From contig NZ_CP062222.1 of assembly GCF_017487405.1 (NCBI RefSeq), positions 2,217,001 through 2,281,000 on the forward strand: a stretch of 64,000 nt of DNA. The letters are read 5' to 3'. The translations under genes were made by a program, and so were the position numbers. Position 1 is the first letter of the stretch; every line of letters starts with the position of its first letter. Below the pieces are notes generated by a model. It saw nothing but the letters and a program-made list of their open reading frames with translations, made no database searches and had not been told where the DNA came from. Source of the DNA: Brevundimonas goettingensis. GTDB lineage: Bacteria > Pseudomonadota > Alphaproteobacteria > Caulobacterales > Caulobacteraceae. Below, in pieces: positions 35,112-46,221 of the stretch.

Positions 35112-35128
35112 CCATAACTGAGAGTTAT
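35112..35128. promoter_or_regulatory. LysR-type operator candidate between lysR and quiC
   Basis: The bases CCATAACTGAGAGTTAT hold a perfect inverted repeat ATAACT-GAG-AGTTAT (35114-35128) with T-N11-A spacing. It lies in the 119-base divergent promoter region, next to the lysR start and 95 bases from the quiC start. Confidence 0.6.
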
Positions 35129-35223
35129 TGAATACGAAAAACTTGATCTTTGATCGAAGGCCCGGGGCCGCGCAAGAACGCTGAAAGGCGCAAGCAGGCG
35201 CGTCGGCGAGCGACGGGGATCCC

Positions 35224-37086
35224 ATGCTTCATTCCATCGCGACCGTGTCCGTCAGCGGCTCCCTGACCGAGAAGCTGACCGCCATCGCCGAGGCCGGTTT
35301 CGCCGGGGTCGAGATCTTCGAGGCTGATCTGATCGGCAGTCCGGAGACGCCCGAAACCATCGCCCGGATGATCCGCGACCTCGGCCTGGTCTGCACCGCC
35401 TGGCAGCCGTTCCGGGATTTCGAGGGTCTGACCGGCGCCCTTCGCGCCAGGACCTTCGACCGGGCCGAGCGCAAATTCGACCTGATGCAGACCCTGGGCG
35501 CCCGGGACATGCTGGTCTGCAGCAGCCTGCATCCGGAAGCGTCCGGCGATCCGGCGCGCATCGTCGACGACTTCCGCGAATTGGGCGAACGGGCGGGCGC
35601 CCGGGGCCTGCGCGTCGGCTATGAGGCCCTGGCCTGGGGCCGCCACATCAACGACCACCGCCAGGTCTGGGACATCGTCCAGGCCGTCGACCACCCGGCC
35701 ATCGGCATCATCCTCGACACCTTCCACTCCCTGTCGCGCGACATCCCGATCGACAGTCTGGAGGCCATCGACCCGGCGAAGATCGTCCTCGTTCAGGTCG
35801 CCGATGCGCCGCGTCTGCAAATGGATCATCTGTCCTGGAGCCGTCACCACCGCTGCATGCCCGGTCAGGGCGAGTTCGCGATCAACGCCTATGTCGAGAC
35901 CCTGGCGCGGCGCGGCTATGACGGTCCGCTGAGCCTCGAGATCTTCAACGACGACTTCCGCGCCTGGTCCGCCCGCCAGATCGCCCGTGACGGCAGACGC
36001 TCGCTGGTCCTCGTCGAGGAGGCCATCGCGCCGAAGACCGCCTCCCCCGCTCTTCCGCCCCGAGCCGCCGCCTCCGGCCCCGCCTTCGTCGAGTTCGCCA
36101 TGACCGAGGCCGAGGCCGAACCGATGCGGGCCATGCTGGCCTCGCTCGGCTTCATTCGTGCCGGCCTGCACCGCACTCTGGCGGTCGAGCACTGGCGGCT
36201 GGGTCAGGTCCATATCGTTATCAACCGCGAACAGACCGGCTTCGCGGCCAGCTACCGGCTGCTGCACGGCCCCTCGGTCTGCGCCATCGGGGTGACGGTC
36301 GACGATCCCGCCGCCGCCCTCGCCCGCGCGGAGGCTCTCGGCATGGAGGTCTTCCCGACCACCGTCGCCCCGCCGCGCCTGCCCATGCCCGCGATCCGCG
36401 GCGTCGGCGCCGCCCTGATCCATCTGGTCGACGCCCGTGGTCCCTCGCCCTGGACGGTCGAGTTCGAGGCGAAGGACGCCCCGGAGCCGGACCCGCTCGA
36501 CGCCCACATCGCCGGCATCGACCACCTGTCCCAGTCGATGCAGCACGAGGAGTTCCTGTCCTGGCAGCTCTTCTACTGCGCCCTGTTCCAGATCGACCGC
36601 ACGCGCATGGCCGAGGTCGTCGACCCCCTGGGTCTGGTCGCCAACCAGGCCGTCGAGGCGCCGGATCGCGGCCTGCGCTTCATGCTGATCGGCGCCCATG
36701 CGGGCCAGACCCTCGCCTCGCGCTTCATCCACCGCAGCTTCGGCGCGGGCGTGCAGCACATCGCCATCGCCACCGACGACATCTTCGCCGTCGCCGAACG
36801 GCTGGCGGCGCTCGGCGCCCCGATCCTCGAGATCTCCGCCAACTATCACGACGACCTGGCCGCCCGGTTCGACATCGCGCCCGAGGTGCTGGAGCGGATG
36901 CGTGCGGGCCATATCCTCTACGACCGGGCCGACGACGGCGAGGTGTTCCAGATCTACACCCGCGCCCTCGACAAGGGGGTCTTCTTCGAGTTCGTCCAGC
37001 GGCGCGGCTATGACGGCTATTCGGCCGCCAACACCACCGCCCGGCTGGCGGCCCAGAGCCGCTTCCGCCCCGCCTTGCAGGACTGA
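35224..37086 (+). CDS. quiC: QuiC-type 3-dehydroshikimate dehydratase, TIM barrel fused to HPPD-like domain
   Basis: A 620-residue two-domain protein. Residues 1-275 form a sugar-phosphate isomerase-like TIM barrel with metal-site segments GYEALAWGRHIND, GIILDTFHSL, LVQVADAP and LSLEIFND. Residues about 285-610 resemble 4-hydroxyphenylpyruvate dioxygenase (GIDHLSQSM, GVQHIAIATDDI, FFEFVQRRGYDGY). This architecture and length match bacterial QuiC-type enzymes, which turn 3-dehydroshikimate into protocatechuate. The next steps, LigA/LigB ring cleavage, are encoded just downstream on the other strand. It is divergent from the LysR gene and converges on ligC with an 11-base gap. Confidence 0.88.
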   Translation: MLHSIATVSVSGSLTEKLTAIAEAGFAGVEIFEADLIGSPETPETIARMIRDLGLVCTAWQPFRDFEGLTGALRARTFDRAERKFDLMQTLGARDMLVCSSLHPEASGDPARIVDDFRELGERAGARGLRVGYEALAWGRHINDHRQVWDIVQAVDHPAIGIILDTFHSLSRDIPIDSLEAIDPAKIVLVQVADAPRLQMDHLSWSRHHRCMPGQGEFAINAYVETLARRGYDGPLSLEIFNDDFRAWSARQIARDGRRSLVLVEEAIAPKTASPALPPRAAASGPAFVEFAMTEAEAEPMRAMLASLGFIRAGLHRTLAVEHWRLGQVHIVINREQTGFAASYRLLHGPSVCAIGVTVDDPAAALARAEALGMEVFPTTVAPPRLPMPAIRGVGAALIHLVDARGPSPWTVEFEAKDAPEPDPLDAHIAGIDHLSQSMQHEEFLSWQLFYCALFQIDRTRMAEVVDPLGLVANQAVEAPDRGLRFMLIGAHAGQTLASRFIHRSFGAGVQHIAIATDDIFAVAERLAALGAPILEISANYHDDLAARFDIAPEVLERMRAGHILYDRADDGEVFQIYTRALDKGVFFEFVQRRGYDGYSAANTTARLAAQSRFRPALQD

Positions 37087-37097
37087 CAGCCCGCCGG

Positions 37098-38039
37098 TCA
37101 GGCCTTCAGCTGCCGTTCCAGCTGATCCAGCACCCGGTAGCAGGGCAGGACCTGGGCCACCGAACTGTTCGGCTCGCGCCCCTCGCGGATGGCGGCGATG
37201 AACTCACGATCCTGCAGCTCGATGCCGTTCATGGAGACGTCGACCTTCGACACATCGACCGGCTCTTCCCGCCCGGTGACCAGATCGTCGTAGCGGGCGA
37301 TCCAGGTGCCATTGTCGCCGATGTAGCGGAAGAAGGTCCCCAGCGGCCCGTCATTGTTGAACGACAGCGACAGAGTGCAGATCGCCCCGCTTTCGCTCTT
37401 CAGCTGGATCGACATGTCCATGGCGATGCCGAGCTCCGGATGGATCGGCCCCTCGATGGCGTTGGCCTTGACGATGGGCCCGCACTGGTAGGCGAACAGG
37501 TCCACCGTATGGGCCGCATGGTGCCACAGCAGGTGGTCGGTCCAGCTACGCGGCTCGCCCTTGGCGTTGATGTTCTTGCGCCGGAAGAAATAGGTCTGGA
37601 CGTCCATCTGGGAGATGGCCAGTTCCCCGTCGATTACCTTCTTATGGATGTACTGGTGGCTCGGATTGAAGCGCCGGGTATGGCCGACCATGCAGACCAG
37701 ACCCGTCTCCTGCTGCTTGGCCAGCACCGCCTCGGCGTCGGCCAGACTGTCGGCCAGCGGGATCTCGACCTGCACGTGCTTGCCGGCCTCCATACAGGCG
37801 ATGGCCTGGGCGGCGTGCATCTGGGTCGGGGTGCACAGGATGACCGCATCGACCTCGGGCATGGCTAGGGCGTCGGCCAGTTCGGTGGTGGCGTGGGGAA
37901 TGCCGTATTTGTCGGCGACGGCCCGGGTGGCCTCCAGATTGCGGCTGACCAGGCTGACGACCTCGACGCCGTCGATCAGCTTCAGCCCGTCCAGGTGCTT
38001 TTCACCGAAGGCGCCGGCGCCGGCGAGTGCGATCTTCAT
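37098..38039 (-). CDS. ligC: 4-carboxy-2-hydroxymuconate-6-semialdehyde dehydrogenase (LigC-like)
   Basis: A 313-residue Gfo/Idh-type NAD(P) dehydrogenase starting MKIALAGAGAFGEKHLDGLK. The Rossmann loop is GAGAFG (7-12), EIPLADSLADAEAV covers the usual EKP region, and WTDHLLWHHAAHTVDLFAYQ resembles the LigC active site. It oxidises the ring-cleavage product of protocatechuate, as its hemiacetal, to 2-pyrone-4,6-dicarboxylate. It follows ligB by 17 bases at the end of a leftward operon. A longer reading starting at 38282 is only the ligB shadow. Confidence 0.9.
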   Translation of the reverse strand: MKIALAGAGAFGEKHLDGLKLIDGVEVVSLVSRNLEATRAVADKYGIPHATTELADALAMPEVDAVILCTPTQMHAAQAIACMEAGKHVQVEIPLADSLADAEAVLAKQQETGLVCMVGHTRRFNPSHQYIHKKVIDGELAISQMDVQTYFFRRKNINAKGEPRSWTDHLLWHHAAHTVDLFAYQCGPIVKANAIEGPIHPELGIAMDMSIQLKSESGAICTLSLSFNNDGPLGTFFRYIGDNGTWIARYDDLVTGREEPVDVSKVDVSMNGIELQDREFIAAIREGREPNSSVAQVLPCYRVLDQLERQLKA

Positions 38040-38056
38040 GGGGAGGTCTCCGAAAC

Positions 38057-40333
<2,277 letters not shown>

Positions 40334-40337
<4 letters not shown>

Positions 40338-41221
40338 GCGGCCTTCGCCCTCTTCTGGATCAGGGCGGCGATCTTGGCGATCAGCCCCTGCGGCGGCGCC
40401 TTCAGGCCCAGGGCCCCGACGGCCGCCTGACGCGCCATCGTGCCCCGGCTCATGTCCGAACCGACGCCGAGGTCATCGAGCGTGCGCACCACCTCCTCCA
40501 TCTCGGCCGAGCGGCGCAGGCCGTGGACCATCATCCGGTCAAGGTTGTAGTCCGCGCGTTTGCCCCAGTCTGCGCCGGGCCAGCTGGCGTCCAGCGAGGC
40601 CACGACCTCGTCCAGCACACCCGCCTCGCTGGCGGCCAGCACGCATTCGGCGCTCAGGGCCTCCAGACCCTTGATCATGACCGAGCGGATCATCTTGATC
40701 GAGGAGGCGCGCCCGACCTGCGGACCCACCACGCGAATCTTGCTGAAGCCCAGCGACGCCAGCAGGGTCGCCGCCTCCTCCGCCTTCGCTCCGCTCAGCA
40801 GCAGGGGCGAGGCCAGGGCCGCGGGCTGGACCGGCGACATCACCGCCACATCGACGTAGTGGCCGCCCGCCGCCTCGACGGCCCGCGCCGCCGCCCGCTT
40901 GGTCTCGGGCGCCACGCTGTTCAGATCCAGATAGAGGGCGCCGGGCGCGATCGACCGCGCAGCCTCGACCGCGACCGCCGGGGCCTGATCGGCGGTGACG
41001 AGGGCGACCACCGCAGCAGCGCCTGCGACGGCCTCCGCCGCCGTGTCGCAGCCCTGGACGCCCGTCCTCGCATAGTCGGCCCCCTTGGCCTCACGCGTCG
41101 CCGCGGCGTCGGTCAGCCGGTCATAGACGCGGGCGCGCCGGGCCCAGCCACCCGCCGAAGCGAAGGTCTGGCCCGCCTCGCCGAAGCCGATCACTGCGAT
41201 GATGTCGGAGCTGTCCGTCAT
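40334..41221 (-). CDS. NAD(P)-binding dehydrogenase with DUF1932 domain, role unknown
   Basis: A protein of about 295 residues related to beta-hydroxyacid/6-phosphogluconate dehydrogenases. The Rossmann loop is VIGFGEAGQTFA. DVAVMSPVQPAALASPLL corresponds to the substrate segment, and GRASSIKMIRSVMIKGLEAL carries the catalytic lysine position. A C-terminal DUF1932-like helical domain (YNLDRMMVHGLRRSAEMEE) follows. It heads the leftward operon and overlaps ligJ by 4 bases. No step in the standard 4,5-cleavage pathway requires it, so it may handle a side product or a related substrate. The start could instead be TTG at 41239, which has a GGGGGAGGG close upstream. Confidence 0.85.
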
Positions 41222-41292
41222 GCGGTCCGGCTTAGGCAAGCCCTCCCCCGCCCGCCAATCGGATTGTCCGCCGACCTATCAGAAAATGCGAA

Positions 41293-42462
41293 CTATGGCG
41301 CGGCGGCGATGATTTCGGCCTGTTCCTTGAGCACGCCCAGAAAGCGCCGCTGCAGCGCGGTCGGACGCCAGTCGGCGCGCGTGGTCACCCCGATAGTCCG
41401 GCTGACGTCGCCGGGGGCGTCGGCCACCTTGACCAGCCAGCCGGCCTCGAGCTCCACCGCCACCTGATCGGGCGACAACAGGGTCAGGAAGTCGCTGTGA
41501 AGCAGCATCTGCCGCACCATGATGACCGAGCCGCATTCGATCGGCACCGAGGGCGCCACCGCCCCCGCGCCTGCGAACATCGCCTGCCACTGGGCCCTCA
41601 GCGGCGTGCCCTCGGCCGGAGTGATCCAGGGATAGGCGGTCATGGCTTCCGGCGTGATCGGGCCGCCCAGATCCGCCAGCGGATGCCCCGCCCGCGCCAG
41701 GATCACCGGCCGGTCCTCGAACAGGGGCGTCTGGATGATGCTGTCGTCGGTGGATTTCGGCCGAAGGGCCCCGACCATCAGGTCGATCTCGCCGTCGCGC
41801 AGGGGGCCGACCAGTTCGGCGTGCGAGCCCTCCACGATGCCCACGCTGATCTCGCTGTGAAGCGCGTGAAACGCCGTGACGGCGGCGGGCAGCAGTCGGG
41901 CGCGCGACAAGGGCATGGCGCCGACCGTGATCCGCCCGACCTCGCGCCCCTCCAGCAGGGCCAGTTCGAACAGGGCCGAGCGCAGCTCCGCCTCGCCCAG
42001 CCGGAAGCGCCGCGCTACCCCGATCCCGCGCGGCGTCAGGGCCACCCCCTTGCCGCGCCGCTCGACCAGGATATGTCCCACGGCCAGCGACAGATCCCCC
42101 ACGGCGCGGTGCAGGGATGGCTCGGACAGGCCCGTCTCCACCGCCGCCGCCGCATAGCTTCCGCACCTCGCCAGGGCCAGGAAGGCGCTGACCTGGGCCG
42201 CCGTCGCATGGCGGCTGTCCATCAGCCGGATGGCCGCCATGACGCGCGGCGCCAGAAGTTCGGCCGCCGCCGTCGGGACCATTCCCCCGGGCCGCCGCTC
42301 GAACAGGGGCAGGCAGATCTGCCGTTCCAGCTTGGCGATGCCTTGCGTGATCGCGGGCTGGGTCAGGTTCACAACGCGCGCGGCCGCACTGATGCTGCCG
42401 GTGTCCACGACGGCAGCCACGGCGCGCAGGTGACGGATATTGAGATCGAACGGCTTCACCAC
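41293..42462 (-). CDS. LysR-type regulator with two tandem helix-turn-helix domains
   Basis: A 389-residue regulator, about 80-90 longer than usual LysR proteins. Residues about 6-65 form a normal LysR helix-turn-helix (LRAVAAVVDTGSISAAARVV, NLTQPAITQGIAKLERQICL). Residues about 88-150 form a second one (VSAFLALARCGSYAAAAVET, GLSEPSLHRAVGDLS, LTPRGIGVARRF). A LysR effector domain follows (about 170-380). It lies between the leftward lig operon and the rightward ligK-ligU-ligI operon, so it likely controls protocatechuate degradation. The palindrome at 42469-42482 is 7 bases before its start. Confidence 0.88.
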   Translation of the reverse strand: MVKPFDLNIRHLRAVAAVVDTGSISAAARVVNLTQPAITQGIAKLERQICLPLFERRPGGMVPTAAAELLAPRVMAAIRLMDSRHATAAQVSAFLALARCGSYAAAAVETGLSEPSLHRAVGDLSLAVGHILVERRGKGVALTPRGIGVARRFRLGEAELRSALFELALLEGREVGRITVGAMPLSRARLLPAAVTAFHALHSEISVGIVEGSHAELVGPLRDGEIDLMVGALRPKSTDDSIIQTPLFEDRPVILARAGHPLADLGGPITPEAMTAYPWITPAEGTPLRAQWQAMFAGAGAVAPSVPIECGSVIMVRQMLLHSDFLTLLSPDQVAVELEAGWLVKVADAPGDVSRTIGVTTRADWRPTALQRRFLGVLKEQAEIIAAAP

Positions 42463-42468
42463 CCAAAC

Positions 42469-42482
42469 TTAGCACAGGCTAA
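42469..42482. promoter_or_regulatory. Operator candidate TTAGC-N4-GCTAA before the tandem-HTH regulator and ligK
   Basis: A perfect inverted repeat with LysR-like T-N11-A spacing lies in the 98-base gap between divergent lysR and ligK. It differs from the ATAAC-type site of the other LysR regulator, consistent with separate regulators. Confidence 0.5.
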
Positions 42483-42560
42483 TAGGGACGCCAGTTTTCC
42501 CATTGGCGCCCGGCGGGCATCGCTCGCAATACCGTCGAACCGCCACGCTGAGGGTCCAAC

Positions 42561-43227
42561 ATGTCCGGCATCGTCGTCACCGCCGTTGAACGCGCGAGCC
42601 TTTCGACCCTCGACGGCCTCGCCGCCTGCGGCGTCGCCACCGTGCACGAGGCTCAAGGGCGGACGGGCCTGCTGGCCCCGCACATGCGCCCCATCTATCC
42701 CGGCGCCCGGATCGCCGGATCGGCGGTGACCATCTCGGCCCCGCCCGGCGACAACTGGATGATCCACGTCGCCATCGAACAGCTTCGTGAAGGCGACGTC
42801 CTGGTCCTGGCTCCCACCAGCCCCTCGACCGACGGCTATTTCGGCGACCTCCTGGCCACCTCGGCCCAGGCGCGCGGCTGCCGCGGCCTGATCATCGACG
42901 CCGGGGTCCGCGACGTCCGCGACCTGACCCAGATGAACTTCCCCGTCTGGTCGAAGGCCGTCCACGCCCAGGGCACGGTCAAGGCCACCCTCGGCTCGGT
43001 CAATGTGCCGATCGTCTGCGCCGGCGCCCTGATCCATCCCGGCGACGTGGTCATCGCCGACGACGACGGCGTCTGCGTCGTGCACCGCGCGCAGGCCGAA
43101 GCGGTGCTGGAGAAGGCCCGGACCCGCGAAGCGCTGGAAGAGGCCAAGCGCGCCCGCCTCGCCGCCGGCGAACTGGGCCTCGACATCTACGACATGCGCG
43201 GCCGACTGGAGCAGATGGGCCTCAAGT

Positions 43228-43235
<8 letters not shown>
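42561..43235 (+). CDS. ligK: 4-carboxy-4-hydroxy-2-oxoadipate aldolase (LigK-like, RraA fold)
   Basis: A 224-residue class II aldolase of the RraA-like fold. Segments typical of the aldolases are [65 protein letters not shown] and [13 protein letters not shown], where the R-D pair and acidic residues form the metal/pyruvate site. It splits 4-carboxy-4-hydroxy-2-oxoadipate into pyruvate and oxaloacetate. It starts the rightward operon, has GAGGG before the ATG, and overlaps the tautomerase gene by 8 bases. Confidence 0.92.
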
Positions 43236-45227
<1,992 letters not shown>

Positions 45228-45246
45228 CCCGAGGCCTTGGCCCGGG

Positions 45247-45912
45247 CTAGTGGTTGGTGGCCAACACCACTCCGACCAGGACAGCGGCCCAGTGCACGCT
45301 GGCGGCGGCGACCACATGGCCGTGCCAGACGGCGCGGAACCAGCCCAGCTTCTTGCGCACATAGAAGACCGCGCCGGACATGTAGAGGGCGCCGCCGATG
45401 GCCAGCAGCAGCAGGGCGATCCATGAGCCGTGGGCGACCATGGGCTTGAAGGCGATGACCACCAGCCAGCTCAGGGCGACATAGATGGCGACCCACAGCT
45501 TCTTGCCCACGCCCGGCAGGAACAGCTTGCCCAGCGCCCCCAGGGTGGCGAGGCCCCAGACGGCGCCCGTCATGGCCCAGGCCCAGGCGCCGGTCAGGTT
45601 GTGGGTGGTGAACGGGGTGTAGGAGCCGGCGATCATCAGGAAGATGCCCGCATGATCCAGCCGGCGCAGCAGCGGCCGCCACTGCGGCTTGGCGAAATTG
45701 TAGGCGGTCGAGAAGCCCAGCATGGCCAGCATGCCCAGGGCATAGACGCTGACCGCCACCACCAGCCCCAGATCGCCCCGCGCCACCGACAGCCCCAGCA
45801 GCACCCCGCCCCCGAACAGGGCGAAGGCCAGGCCGGAGATATGCACGATCAGGTCCGCGCATTTGGCGCGTGACGTCGGATAATGCCTCGGCGGGAACGG
45901 CGTCTGGGTCAT
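45247..45912 (-). CDS. Hemolysin III/PAQR-family membrane protein
   Basis: A 221-residue seven-helix inner-membrane protein. PAQR/hemolysin III signatures are CADLIVHISGLAFALFGG, STAYNF, RLDHAGIFLMIAGSYTPFTT and WHGHVVAAASVHW; the histidines in the last two form the expected metal site. The bacterial role is not well settled, as family members have been tied to membrane fluidity or pore activity. It looks unrelated to the lig genes that converge on it. Confidence 0.9.
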   Translation of the reverse strand: MTQTPFPPRHYPTSRAKCADLIVHISGLAFALFGGGVLLGLSVARGDLGLVVAVSVYALGMLAMLGFSTAYNFAKPQWRPLLRRLDHAGIFLMIAGSYTPFTTHNLTGAWAWAMTGAVWGLATLGALGKLFLPGVGKKLWVAIYVALSWLVVIAFKPMVAHGSWIALLLLAIGGALYMSGAVFYVRKKLGWFRAVWHGHVVAAASVHWAAVLVGVVLATNH

Positions 45913-46221
45913 GACCGCAGTCTAGCACGATCTGAGGCCGGGCCTATCCGGGTCTTCGCGGATCAATCGATGCCTTCCTGCACGGAAAGCGTCAGCGCGC
46001 CCACGCCACAGCGTGACCTATTCGCGACAGACAGTCCGGATACAGAACCTGACAGCAATTATGTATTCGAATTTAGAAAAGTCCAAAGCTAGCCATATAT
46101 TTGGCAAGCAATGAAACGTCTTTGTTTTCCGTAATGTTATCTAACTGCTGTTCTATTACATTACCGAAATCTAGATTACACAAACTTGCCCTTGTTTCAG
46201 GAACTACAGGGGACGTTACCG
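45913..46221. promoter_or_regulatory. 309-base intergenic region with inverted repeat before TonB receptor
   Basis: Unusually AT-rich for this genome between 46050 and 46190. GTAATGT (46131-46137) and ACATTAC (46158-46164) form an inverted repeat spaced 20 bases, 58-91 bases before the receptor start, and may bind a regulator. I see no gene here. Confidence 0.4.
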
